Below, piece by piece: positions 17,374 through 26,689 of a stretch of 64,000 bases of DNA; position 1 is the first letter of the stretch; each line of letters starts with the position of its first letter. The translations under genes and the position numbers were made by a program. This stretch comes from Lewinellaceae bacterium (GTDB taxonomy: Bacteria; Bacteroidota; Bacteroidia; Chitinophagales; Saprospiraceae): assembly GCA_020636325.1 (NCBI GenBank), contig JACJYC010000015.1, positions 62,001 through 126,000 of the forward strand, read 5' to 3'. The notes beneath the pieces were generated by a model, which saw only the letters and a list, made by a program, of their open reading frames with translations, searched no databases and was not told the origin of the DNA.

Positions 17374-17411
17374 AATGTCCGATCTATGCACTTCAATGTC
17401 CGATCTGTGCA
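17374..17411 (+). promoter_or_regulatory. Direct repeat with AraC-type half-site spacing upstream of adhesin A
   Basis: Two 17-nt direct repeats AATGTCCGATCTRTGCA (17374-17390 and 17395-17411, one mismatch) are separated by 4 nt, giving a 21-bp period. That matches the 17-bp half-sites plus 4-bp gap of AraC-type operators. The downstream copy ends 13 nt before a TAnnTTTG core, so it covers the -33 region, as for a class II activator. A binding site for the divergent AraC-type regulator is inferred. Confidence 0.55.
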
Positions 17412-17424
17412 ACGCCGTCCGGCT

Positions 17425-17432
17425 TACCTTTG
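17425..17432 (+). promoter_or_regulatory. Candidate -7 element TACCTTTG for adhesin A
   Basis: TACCTTTG matches the Bacteroidota -7 consensus TAnnTTTG. It lies 62 bp before the chosen ATG at 17495. No good TTG is seen at -33, where the second direct repeat sits, which suits an activator-dependent promoter. Confidence 0.45.
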
Positions 17433-17494
17433 GCACTGACACCATTTATCACATGACAGGTCCGGTCAGGGGCGACCGGCCAAACCGTAATCTT

Positions 17495-20400
17495 ATGAAT
17501 TGCTTTACTCGGACGACTTTAAGAACTGTTCCATTCCGGATATTTTGTCAATGCAGCTTACTGCTGTCGGGCATTTTGCTTACGACCCATACGGCGGTTG
17601 CGCAGACAAACCTGAACGATAACGGAGCAGGGTACGAAATCTCTTACACCGGCGCTTATGAAGACTATCTGATTCCCTCCGATGCGGAGACCGGGATTCT
17701 TTCTTTTTTCCTGCAGGGAGCCGACGGCGGCAGCCGCAACAGTTGTACCTCAAATGGTAAAGGCGGGCAAGGGGCCGAGGTGGAGACGTTCTTCCGCGTC
17801 GGTACCGGCGACGGAGACTTGCAACCCGGCGGAACCATCCGCTTCGTCGTTGGCGGAAAGGGAAGCCAGCAGAACAGCGATGGCGGCGGCGGCGCCGGCG
17901 GCGGCGGCGGGACAGCGGTGCTTTACCACGCGCCTGGTGCGACCCTGGCAAACACCAATATCCCTTCGCTGGATATCGCTGATGCGGATACCAGATGGAT
18001 ATTGCTGGCGGTGGCCGGCGGCGGCGGCGGGACCTTCGGCATAAAAACCTTGGGCTCCGTGGTCGGCGGTTGCGATGAGGAAGAATCAAAGAACGGAACC
18101 GGCGCCAACGATGCGACCAACGGCACAGGCGGCGGCGGCAACAATGCCGGCGGAATTGACGGCAACGGGGGCCTGGCCAATGTCGGCGGCGGCAACGACA
18201 ACGACGGCGGCGCCGGCGGCGGTTATCTCACCAACGGCGGGCCTTCAGGCTTCTCCCTGGGCGGCAGAATGGGGGGCGTAACCGGCGGTAACGGCGGCAC
18301 AGGCGGTATAGGTGTACAGTTCGGCGGCTGGGGCTACGGCGGCGGCGGCGCCGGTTTTGATAATGACGGCGGCGGCGGCGGCGGCGGCGGCTTCTCCGGC
18401 GGCGGCGGCGGTAATGACAACGACAATGAGTTCAGCAACAACGGCGGCGGCGGCGGCAGCTTTGTCAACAGCGCTGCCATAGAAGGATCAACCATCATCA
18501 TTTCCAGAGGCGCAACCCAATTCCCGGAGAACGGATATATTATTTATGCGTTTCCCAAAATGAATACCACCGGGGCGGTCCGGAAACTGGACCTCGTCAA
18601 TAGGGTACAGGATTACGTCATTCCCGAAGACCTGGATACCGATGTGGTCGATGCCATTACCTTTACCGCACGCGGCGGTGACGGCGGCAGAGCCCGCACA
18701 GGAGGAAGGAAACATACTACAGGCCTTGGCGGTGACGGCGCCATGATCACGGCCAGTTTTGCCATCGGCAACGGCCTGCAACAACTGCAACCCGGCGGAA
18801 CATTGAGATTCATTGTCGGCCGGGCCGGAAACAGCATGACTGCTGATCAGCGCTTAGGCGGCGGCGGCGGCGGCGGCACTGCCGTCCTCTACCGCCCGCC
18901 CGGGGTTGCCCTCAACGGAGATTGTGTCGTGAACGGCTCAGGCGGTGAAACTCAGCCGGGGCCTTCGCTGAATATTGACGACGAGTGCTGGTCCATACTC
19001 CTGGTGGCCGGCGGCGGCGGCGGCGGTTATCATACGGGGTATGACAGCAGCAATGAGGGCCGGAACGGCCTCGATGCAAATACAGGAGTTGATGGAACCA
19101 GCAATGGCGATACCGGTGACGGCAATCCCGGCACCGGAGGCAACAGCGGAGAATCGCCTCCCGGTAACAGCGGCAATACGGTACGGTCCGGCGGCGGCGG
19201 CGGTTATTTGCCGTTGTTCCCGGAAGGCAGCACAGTTCCCCATCCCGCTCAGGGAAGCCCCGGCAATTTCACCGGCGGACCCGGCGGTACGGGGAATAAT
19301 CACTTCATCGCCGGCGGTTTTGGATACGGCGCCGGCGGAAGCGGCCGGATCAACAGGAGCGATGGTTTGCACGGCGGCGGCGGCGGCGGCGGCTTTTCCG
19401 GCGGCGGCGGCGGCCAGAGCGACCCCGGCGGCGGCGGCGGCAGCTTTGTCAATTTTGGCGCACTTATTCAGACCATTGAAGAAGCACCCAAGAGCAACGC
19501 CTCGCTGGATGGTTGTCTGAGCTATCAATTCTATAAGCGAACGACAACCGGCCCTGTCGCCAATTGCACCTCCACCATCACAGTAGCCATCCAGGGGGAC
19601 GAGGAATTCGTACTCACGCCGGACATGGTGGATGCCGGCAGCTACGACCCCAACGATCCGGATGCGGACCTGGATCTTTCGTTCTGCGTACCCTTCGGGC
19701 CGGAAACGCTGTGCGACATCCCGCAGATGAGCTTTATCTGTGAGAACATCGGGCAAACCTTTACAGGCCGTCTCCTCAAGGTATCCGACTCCGTAAACGA
19801 AAACTATTGCGCTTTTACCATCAACGTAATAGCCGGAGATGTGGGCACGTTGACCTGCCCCGACCCGCAAACCGTCGTGCTGGCCCCCGTGGGGTGCACG
19901 GCTGACCTGCAGGATCAGACTGAATACAACGGGTCATTCTCCATTTTGAAAACGCTCACCCGCCCGACCTGTTCGGACGACCTGACCTATCAGATCATCG
20001 ACCCGGATCTCAACCTCACTTCGGGCACGGGTGAATTGGAACAGTTTACGTTTCCGTTGGGTACCAGTACGGTAACCTACTTCAGCAACTATCTCGATGA
20101 AGGAGGCGAAGCGAGCGGGCAAAGCTGCTCGTTTACCGTCACCGTAGAGCCATTTGCTTCGACGCCTACGATCCATTGCCCGAATGACCTTACCGTCAGC
20201 ATCGATGAAGGCGGAATTTGTGATTTGCTCGTTGAAAACGGCAGCGGTACCCGCATCAGCCCCTTCCCGGCGTTCGATGGTCCCGGCGACCTGAACTATC
20301 ATATCGTGGGGCCCGGCGATGACCCGACGATCACCGATGGTTTCGGGCCCTTGTCTGACTTTGATTTTGAGGTCGGCACGAGTACCGTTACCTATACCGC

Positions 20401-23400
20401 CACCTGCGGCGCGCTGGAACTCACGAGTTGCGCCTTCACCGTAACGGTTGAGAATGACTTCAATGCCCCGCCCTCTTTAACCTGCGTGGATACGGAAGTG
20501 AATCGTCTGGTGCTGGACATCAGCGCGGGCGCTGACAAGCAACTGATCATCGACCAGATCGTGGTTTCGGAAAGCGATGACTGCGGGATCACCAGCAGGG
20601 AGGTAGAATTCCTCGACCTGGGACCGATCCAGTTGGAAGACTTCAATTGTGCGGACGTAGGGGAGAATTTGCGCGCTACCGTAACGGTTTACGACGCGCA
20701 GGGCGAATTCGCCAGCTGTGATGTCCGGATCACCGTTGCCGACAACCTGGGGGTCACCTGTCCGCCGGACGTGACGGTTGTGGCCAACCCCGGCGACTGC
20801 AGCGGCACGGTTTCGGCTGATCTTCTGGAAGCTGCTTCCACTTATCTGTGCAACACAGCCCTGGATTATGAAATTTCCTTCAGCGAAGGCGGCAGCGTCA
20901 CCAGCGGCAGCGGCAATATACCCGCCCAGGTCCTGGGAGCCGGTCATACCTACGTGGCCGTCTACACGGCCGAAAACAGCCTTGGCGCCACCTCGAATTG
21001 CAGTTTCAATATCAGCGTGGTGGATGATGAGGCTCCGGTAGCTGTTTGCAACGATATCGACATCGACCTGACGGATGATCCGGCCGCGGCCGCAGCTGCC
21101 GTAGGCGAAGGGTCGACGGATAACTGCACAATCGCGAGCTACAGCCTGGATCTGGACATCGCTTGCGAAAATGTCGGCTTACAATCAATCGTATTGACGG
21201 TCACAGACGCCGCCGGCAACCAGGCGGCCTGTTCTGCCCTGGTCCAGCTGAAAGACAGTTCGGTGCCGGTCATCGGCAATTGCCCGGTTCAGGTTTTGGT
21301 CGGCATGAACGAGGGAGCCTGCAATTTTACCGTGCCCGATCTGACCCAGAGCTCCTTCATCCTTTCAGGGCTTACGGATGCATGCGCCGGTGAGATCACC
21401 CTGACCCAAAGCCCGGCAGTGGGCCAGCTGGTCGAAGGAGAAAGTATTGAAGTTTCCCTCTACGCCGCTGACGAATTCGGCAACGAAACCGAAAGCCCAT
21501 GCGTAGTGACGGTAACGGGTCAGGACAATCAAGGACCTGTCGCCCTTTGTCAGAATGTGACCATTCAACTGGACGCCAACGGCAACGGCTCCACTACTGC
21601 AGCGGCCGTAAATAACGGTTCAAGTGACGCCTGCGGGATTCAGTCCGCAGTGCTCAGTAAGCAATCCTTCGGTTGCGCCGATGTAGGGTCCAATACGGTT
21701 ACCTTGACGGTAACAGACGTTAATAACAATGCTTCGACCTGCACGGCTACCGTTACGGTTGGAGATAACATAGCACCGACAGCCCTCTGTCAGAATGTGA
21801 CCGTCCAATTGAATGCGTCAGGCACAGGTTCCACCACGGCAGCTGCGGTGAACAACGGCTCCTCGGACGCCTGCGGGATTCAGTCGGCAGTCCTCAGTAA
21901 GCAGTCTTTCAGTTGTGCCGATGTGGGGGCGAATACGGTTACCTTGACAGTAACCGACCCCAGTAACCATGTTTCAACCTGCACGGCTACCGTAACGGTT
22001 GAAGATAACGTTGCGCCGACGGCACTCTGTCAGGATGTAACCGTCCAGTTGAATGGCGGCGGCACAGGTTCCACCACGGCGGAATCCGTGAACAACGGCT
22101 CCTCGGACGCCTGCGGGGTTCAGTCGGCAGTCCTCAGTCAGCAGTCTTTCAGTTGCGGGGACGTCGGCGCCAATACGGTAACCCTGACCGTAACCGATGT
22201 CAACGGCAATGTTTCGACCTGCACGGCTACCGTGACCGTTGAAAATAGCGCGGGCCCATCCGCACTTTGCCAAAATGTAACCGTCCAGTTGGATGCGTCA
22301 GGCAACGGCGCTACCACGGCTTCAGCCGTTGATAACGGCTCCGGAGACGTCTGTTCAGCTGCGTCGGTCAGTCTCAGCCTCAGCCAGACGGATTTTGATT
22401 GCAGCGACGCAGGCGAAAATACCGTCACGCTGACCGTCACGGATGAGAACAACAATGCTTCGACCTGCACAGCAACCGTTACCGTAGCGGATAACGTTGC
22501 GCCGACCGCACTTTGCCAGAATGCAACCGTTCAGCTGGATGTGTCAGGCAATGGCTTCACTACGGCGGCGGCGGTGAACAACGGCTCCTCGGACGCCTGC
22601 GGGGTTCAGTCCACAGTACTCAGTCAGCAGGCCTTCAGTTGCGGAGACGTCGGCGCCAATACGGTGACCCTGACCGTAACGGACGTCAACGGCAATGCTT
22701 CCACCTGCACAGCAACCGTTACCGTTGAAGATAACGTTGCGCCGGCCGCACTTTGTCAAAACGTGACCGTCCAGTTGATCGCAGGCGGCACAGGTTCCAC
22801 CACTGCGGAATCCGTGAACAACGGCTCCTCGGACGCTTGCGGGATCCAGTCCACAGTCCTCAGTGAGCAGTCCTTCAGTTGCGGCGATGTGGGCGCCAAT
22901 ACCGTCACCCTGACCGTAACGGATATCAACGGCAATGCTTCAACCTGCACGGCGACCGTGACCGTTGAAGATAATGTTGCGCCGACCGCCCTTTGTCAAA
23001 ATGTAACCGTACAATTGGATGCGTCAGGCAACGGCGCTACAACGGCTTCAGCGGTCGATAACGGCTCAGGAGATGCCTGTTCAACAGCGCCGGTTGGTCT
23101 CAGTCTCAGCCGGACGGATTTTGATTGCAGCGACGTAGGCGAAAATACCGTCACGCTGACCGTCACCGGCGTCAATGACAATACTTCGACCTGCACAGCA
23201 ACCGTTACCGTTGAAGATAACGTTGCGCCGACGGCACTATGCCAAAATGCAACCGTCCAGCTGGATGCGTCAGGCAATGGCTCCACTACGGCGGCGGCGG
23301 TGAACAACGGCTCATCGGACGCCTGCGGGGTTCAGTCCGCGGTACTCAGTCAGCAGGCCTTCAGTTGCGGAGACGTCGGCGCCAATTCGGTGACCCTGAC

Positions 23401-25288
23401 CGTAACGGATGTCAACGGCAATGCTTCGACCTGCACGGCAACCGTTACCGTAGAGGATAACGTTGCGCCGACCGCACTTTGTCAAAACGTGACCGTCCAG
23501 TTGAATGCAGGCGGCACAGGTTCCACCACGGCATCGGCGGTGAACAACGGCTCCTCGGACGCTTGCGGGATCCAGTCCACAGTCCTCAGTGGGCAGTCCT
23601 TCAGTTGCGGCGATGTGGGAGCGAACACCGTCACCCTGACCGTAACGGATGTCAACGGCAATGCTTCAACCTGCACGGCGACCGTTACCGTTGAAGATAA
23701 CGTTGCACCGGCGGCACTTTGTCAAAACGTGACCGTCCAGCTGGATGCCAACGGCAACGGTTCCACGACTACGGAAGCGGTGGACAACGGCTCTAACGAT
23801 GCCTGCGGGGTCCAGTCGGTAAGCCTCAACCGGCAGTCCTTCACTTGCGCCGATGCAGGGACCAACACCGTCACCCTTGCCGTTACAGACCAGAACGGCA
23901 ATGCTTCCATGTGTACGGCAACCGTGACCGTTGAAGACAACGTTGGGCCGACGGCTTTGTGCCGGCAAGTGACCGTCCAGTTGGATGCCAACGGCAACGG
24001 CGCTACGACTGTGGAAGCGGTGGACAACGGTTCCAATGACGTCTGCGGAATCCAGTCCGCAGTTCTCAGTCAGCAGTCTTTCAGTTGTGCCGACCTGGGC
24101 GCCAATAGCGTAACTTTGACCGTAACGGATGTGAATGACAATGCTTCGACCTGTACAGCAACGGTAACCGTAGAAGACAACATCGACCCGGAAATTGAAT
24201 GTACGGACATCACGGTTGATTTTAACGGCGAAGAGGCCCTCAATCTCGATGCGGCTGAAATGGCGACAGCCTCCGATAATTGTTCGATAATGAGTTTGGA
24301 GGCCGGCGTCCTGTCGGTTGATTGCGGGCAGATAGGAGAAACCATACCGGTAACGGTTACGGCTACCGACCCGGGCGGCCATTCGGCTGCGTGTTCGTCC
24401 AACGTTACTATAACGGGCCTGCCCTGCGGTTGGATGTCGATGCCCGACGGGATCGGCTGCACCAACGGCAACAACGGGGAATATGATCCGGATGCGGAAA
24501 CCTTTACGCTGATGGCGAGCGGTTGCTACACGCCGAGCGCCACCGCCGACGAAAGCGGATACATCAAGTATGCACTTTGCGGCGACGGTTCCATCACCGC
24601 CCATATTGCAGGGTTGACGTTGCCGGGTTATGCGGGCATTGTCATGCGGGAATCGGATGCCCCCGGGGCCAAAAAAGTGGCCATGGCCTACCAGGGTGTC
24701 AATGCGCTGGCCCGCTATGTGCGCTATACGGACAACGGACCGGCTTATCCCTCCTATATCAATACGCCGGGTTCCCGGTGGCTGAGGATTGTCCGGACCG
24801 GCAATACCTTCAGGGGATATCACTCCGTCAACGGGATCACCTGGACCTACGCCTTCGCCGTCACCGTACCGATGAACAATTGCATTCAGATCGGCTTGAT
24901 CGGATGGGGAACCAACGCGAACAGCGCAGTCACCGCGACCTTCGACCATGTTGTTGTTGACCCGCCTTTCGGGGAAGTTGTACCCAGACAGACCGGCGAT
25001 AACCGCCTTCCGGAAACCTTTACAAAACAATTCCCAACGGCTGAAATCTGGCCAAACCCGACAGGCGGCCCGGCTACCTTGTACCTGGGCGGCAACCCGG
25101 ATACCGAAATAAATATTGAGATCCGGGACGAATTCGGACGCCTGATCCGGAACCTGACGGTCGATCAGGCACAAGGGCCGGTCGTTGATCTCGACCTGAG
25201 CGGGCAGTCGCCGGGGATTTATTTCATCAGGGTGACCGGCCGGGATGGCAGGATGACCACGCTGCGGCTTATCGTGGCACGGCCTTGA
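17495..25288 (+). CDS. Giant T9SS-secreted adhesin A: two ALK-like glycine-rich domains plus HYR-like repeats
   Basis: 2597 residues from the ATG at 17495, which gives a Sec signal ending near TAVAQ; the frame is open further upstream but overlaps the regulator gene. Order: two glycine-rich domains (about 36-350 and 355-675; AGGGGGTAVLY, WILLAVAGGGGG, GGGGGFSGGGGG, GGGGGSFVN), resembling the ALK/LTK glycine-rich domain and encoded by GGC runs; degenerate HYR/Ig-like units (about 680-1345); eleven tandem 80-82-residue units (about 1347-2230), each with four Cys (ALCQ, DACG, FSCGD, STCTA); a further unit; a domain of about 185 residues (CGWMSMPDGIGC, GYAGIVMRESDAPGAKK) that looks lectin/jellyroll-like; and a T9SS type A tail (AEIWPNPTGG, SGQSPGIYFIRV). 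Predicted surface adhesin or matrix protein. A paralogue converges from 31612, and a hairpin terminator follows the stop. Confidence 0.88.
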   Translation: MNCFTRTTLRTVPFRIFCQCSLLLSGILLTTHTAVAQTNLNDNGAGYEISYTGAYEDYLIPSDAETGILSFFLQGADGGSRNSCTSNGKGGQGAEVETFFRVGTGDGDLQPGGTIRFVVGGKGSQQNSDGGGGAGGGGGTAVLYHAPGATLANTNIPSLDIADADTRWILLAVAGGGGGTFGIKTLGSVVGGCDEEESKNGTGANDATNGTGGGGNNAGGIDGNGGLANVGGGNDNDGGAGGGYLTNGGPSGFSLGGRMGGVTGGNGGTGGIGVQFGGWGYGGGGAGFDNDGGGGGGGGFSGGGGGNDNDNEFSNNGGGGGSFVNSAAIEGSTIIISRGATQFPENGYIIYAFPKMNTTGAVRKLDLVNRVQDYVIPEDLDTDVVDAITFTARGGDGGRARTGGRKHTTGLGGDGAMITASFAIGNGLQQLQPGGTLRFIVGRAGNSMTADQRLGGGGGGGTAVLYRPPGVALNGDCVVNGSGGETQPGPSLNIDDECWSILLVAGGGGGGYHTGYDSSNEGRNGLDANTGVDGTSNGDTGDGNPGTGGNSGESPPGNSGNTVRSGGGGGYLPLFPEGSTVPHPAQGSPGNFTGGPGGTGNNHFIAGGFGYGAGGSGRINRSDGLHGGGGGGGFSGGGGGQSDPGGGGGSFVNFGALIQTIEEAPKSNASLDGCLSYQFYKRTTTGPVANCTSTITVAIQGDEEFVLTPDMVDAGSYDPNDPDADLDLSFCVPFGPETLCDIPQMSFICENIGQTFTGRLLKVSDSVNENYCAFTINVIAGDVGTLTCPDPQTVVLAPVGCTADLQDQTEYNGSFSILKTLTRPTCSDDLTYQIIDPDLNLTSGTGELEQFTFPLGTSTVTYFSNYLDEGGEASGQSCSFTVTVEPFASTPTIHCPNDLTVSIDEGGICDLLVENGSGTRISPFPAFDGPGDLNYHIVGPGDDPTITDGFGPLSDFDFEVGTSTVTYTATCGALELTSCAFTVTVENDFNAPPSLTCVDTEVNRLVLDISAGADKQLIIDQIVVSESDDCGITSREVEFLDLGPIQLEDFNCADVGENLRATVTVYDAQGEFASCDVRITVADNLGVTCPPDVTVVANPGDCSGTVSADLLEAASTYLCNTALDYEISFSEGGSVTSGSGNIPAQVLGAGHTYVAVYTAENSLGATSNCSFNISVVDDEAPVAVCNDIDIDLTDDPAAAAAAVGEGSTDNCTIASYSLDLDIACENVGLQSIVLTVTDAAGNQAACSALVQLKDSSVPVIGNCPVQVLVGMNEGACNFTVPDLTQSSFILSGLTDACAGEITLTQSPAVGQLVEGESIEVSLYAADEFGNETESPCVVTVTGQDNQGPVALCQNVTIQLDANGNGSTTAAAVNNGSSDACGIQSAVLSKQSFGCADVGSNTVTLTVTDVNNNASTCTATVTVGDNIAPTALCQNVTVQLNASGTGSTTAAAVNNGSSDACGIQSAVLSKQSFSCADVGANTVTLTVTDPSNHVSTCTATVTVEDNVAPTALCQDVTVQLNGGGTGSTTAESVNNGSSDACGVQSAVLSQQSFSCGDVGANTVTLTVTDVNGNVSTCTATVTVENSAGPSALCQNVTVQLDASGNGATTASAVDNGSGDVCSAASVSLSLSQTDFDCSDAGENTVTLTVTDENNNASTCTATVTVADNVAPTALCQNATVQLDVSGNGFTTAAAVNNGSSDACGVQSTVLSQQAFSCGDVGANTVTLTVTDVNGNASTCTATVTVEDNVAPAALCQNVTVQLIAGGTGSTTAESVNNGSSDACGIQSTVLSEQSFSCGDVGANTVTLTVTDINGNASTCTATVTVEDNVAPTALCQNVTVQLDASGNGATTASAVDNGSGDACSTAPVGLSLSRTDFDCSDVGENTVTLTVTGVNDNTSTCTATVTVEDNVAPTALCQNATVQLDASGNGSTTAAAVNNGSSDACGVQSAVLSQQAFSCGDVGANSVTLTVTDVNGNASTCTATVTVEDNVAPTALCQNVTVQLNAGGTGSTTASAVNNGSSDACGIQSTVLSGQSFSCGDVGANTVTLTVTDVNGNASTCTATVTVEDNVAPAALCQNVTVQLDANGNGSTTTEAVDNGSNDACGVQSVSLNRQSFTCADAGTNTVTLAVTDQNGNASMCTATVTVEDNVGPTALCRQVTVQLDANGNGATTVEAVDNGSNDVCGIQSAVLSQQSFSCADLGANSVTLTVTDVNDNASTCTATVTVEDNIDPEIECTDITVDFNGEEALNLDAAEMATASDNCSIMSLEAGVLSVDCGQIGETIPVTVTATDPGGHSAACSSNVTITGLPCGWMSMPDGIGCTNGNNGEYDPDAETFTLMASGCYTPSATADESGYIKYALCGDGSITAHIAGLTLPGYAGIVMRESDAPGAKKVAMAYQGVNALARYVRYTDNGPAYPSYINTPGSRWLRIVRTGNTFRGYHSVNGITWTYAFAVTVPMNNCIQIGLIGWGTNANSAVTATFDHVVVDPPFGEVVPRQTGDNRLPETFTKQFPTAEIWPNPTGGPATLYLGGNPDTEINIEIRDEFGRLIRNLTVDQAQGPVVDLDLSGQSPGIYFIRVTGRDGRMTTLRLIVARP
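21533..24184 (+). repeat. Eleven tandem 240/246-bp HYR-like units with a 726-bp super-repeat
   Basis: Unit starts by frame are 21533, 21773, 22013, 22253, 22499, 22739, 22979, 23225, 23465, 23705 and 23945. Nine units are 240 bp and two (the fourth and seventh) are 246 bp. Units 4-6 (22253-22978) and 7-9 (22979-23704) form a higher-order direct repeat of 726 bp: units 4 and 7 share the variant LSLSxTDFDCSD, units 5 and 8 share QNATVQLD and QQAFSCGD, units 6 and 9 share the GGTGSTT start. Confidence 0.93.
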
Positions 25289-25316
25289 TGCGAATCTGAA
25301 ACGGCGTTGCCAATAC

Positions 25317-25360
25317 AAAAAGGAAGCCCGGAAAGCAAGCGTTTTCCGGGCTTCCTTTTT
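25317..25360 (+). terminator. Rho-independent terminator after adhesin A
   Basis: A perfect 18-bp stem (AAAAAGGAAGCCCGGAAA at 25317-25334, complement at 25343-25360) with an 8-nt loop, ending in a run of five T. It lies 29 bp after the stop codon. The A-tract on the left arm could also make it work in the other direction. Confidence 0.9.
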
Positions 25361-25506
25361 CTGCCTTCGGCCAGTTGATATTTTATTTTATGCCGCTTAC
25401 CAACCACCGCTGAATAGGGGTCCCCTACCCTTTTTATCATCTTAAGACCGGAATGCATGGACGCATACCCGACAATCAATCCTTCACGTCATCAAATCTG
25501 TTAGAA

Positions 25507-26616
25507 ATGAAACGAAATCTGATTTTGCCATTCCTGATCATCAGTTTCCTCGCAGCAAACACCGCCTTTGTTAACGCTACGCCCGGCGAGCTGACCAAAT
25601 CCTATTCCGAAGAATACGACATCACCCCCGACGGCACAACCACCATCAGCAACCGCCACGGAAAAACCGAGATCAAAACCTGGAGCCAGAACAAGGTCAA
25701 AATCGATGTGACCGTAACGGTTGAGGGCAAGAACAAGGAAGTCACCCAACGGATGCTGGACGCCATCAACGTTGATTTCGACCATTCCGGCAGCAAGGTT
25801 TCCGCTGAAACCAGAATTGACAATATGCGCAACTGGAACAACGGCAACAATACAAAAATGGAGATCAATTATATCGTCTACCTGCCGGCCACCAACCACC
25901 TGCGCGTACGCCACAGCCACGGCCGCGTTTCGGTAGATGACATGCAAGCCGGCGTTGAAATCGACATGCGTCATGCCGACCTCAAAGCGGGCAATTTCAA
26001 CGGGGATTCCAAGATCGACATGGCCCATGGCCGCGGGTCGATCGGCAATACCGGCAACCTGAAACTCGATCTCGCCCATTCGGAGCTGCATGCCGGCCAG
26101 GTCGGCAGCTCAGACATCAATATAGCCCACTCCACTTTTGAGGCGAGCGATGCGGGAAACATCACCAGTTCTTCAGCCCATAGCCATCTCTTGCTGGGAA
26201 ACATAGGCGGCTTCACTTCCAACAACAGCAGCCACGACCAGATCAGCATCCTGGCAGCCAAATCAGTCAGGGTAAATTGCCAGCACTCCAGCGTGCGGAT
26301 CAAGGAAGGCGCTGACAAGGTTGAGGCCAGAATGCACCACGGCAGTTTCCAGTCAGGTCTTTCCAGCCAATTTTCTGAAGTCGACATCCAGGGCGAACAT
26401 ACCGATTTCGAATTCAGGATCTCCGGTAATCCGAAGTTCAAAATGGAAGCCACTTCCGAACATGGCGGCATTAACGTTCCCGACGGTATGAACGTCAATT
26501 ACCGCGTGGAAGACGGCGCCCGGAAAACCATTAAAGGCTATTTCGGCGCCGATACCGATGAGGCTATGTTCAAAGCCTCCCTGCACCACGGCAACCTGAG
26601 GGTCGGAATGCATTGA
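25507..26616 (+). CDS. DUF4097-like exported beta-solenoid protein with a histidine ladder
   Basis: 369 residues from the ATG at 25507, giving a Sec signal peptide (MKRNLILPFLIISFLAANTA). The body is a right-handed-solenoid type repeat of about 17-18 residues per turn, as in the DUF4097/putative adhesin family. Nearly every turn has a His at the same place: RHSHGRVSV, MRHADLKAG, MAHGRGSIG, LAHSELHAG, IAHSTFEAS, SAHSHLLLG, SSHDQISI, CQHSSVRIK, MHHGSFQSG, GEHTDFEF, SEHGGINV, LHHGNLRVG. Such a column could bind metal or be purely structural; the family has no firm function. The gene stands alone between two convergent giant adhesins, with terminators on both sides. Confidence 0.8.
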   Translation: MKRNLILPFLIISFLAANTAFVNATPGELTKSYSEEYDITPDGTTTISNRHGKTEIKTWSQNKVKIDVTVTVEGKNKEVTQRMLDAINVDFDHSGSKVSAETRIDNMRNWNNGNNTKMEINYIVYLPATNHLRVRHSHGRVSVDDMQAGVEIDMRHADLKAGNFNGDSKIDMAHGRGSIGNTGNLKLDLAHSELHAGQVGSSDINIAHSTFEASDAGNITSSSAHSHLLLGNIGGFTSNNSSHDQISILAAKSVRVNCQHSSVRIKEGADKVEARMHHGSFQSGLSSQFSEVDIQGEHTDFEFRISGNPKFKMEATSEHGGINVPDGMNVNYRVEDGARKTIKGYFGADTDEAMFKASLHHGNLRVGMH

Positions 26617-26632
26617 TCTTCTCAGGTACAAA

Positions 26633-26667
26633 AATCCCGGACCTTGACAGGCTCAAGGTCCGGGATT
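26633..26667 (-). terminator. Hairpin terminator between the DUF4097-like gene and adhesin B
   Basis: A perfect 15-bp stem (AATCCCGGACCTTGA at 26633-26647, complement at 26653-26667) with a 5-nt loop. On the minus strand it is followed by TTTTTGT, so it terminates the adhesin B gene, whose stop is 23 bp upstream on that strand. It is also 16 bp after the plus-strand stop at 26616 and may stop both, though the plus side lacks a T-run. Confidence 0.8.
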
Positions 26668-26689
26668 AACCGGTAAATCCTCCCCTGTT

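Noticed and set aside
17069..17494. Longer N-terminus for adhesin A
   Set aside because: The extension overlaps the divergent regulator gene and the proposed operator and promoter; the ATG at 17495 gives a proper signal peptide.
23666..25318. 550-codon open frame on the minus strand
   Set aside because: Antisense to the HYR repeats and T9SS tail of adhesin A; its periodicity simply mirrors the sense repeats.
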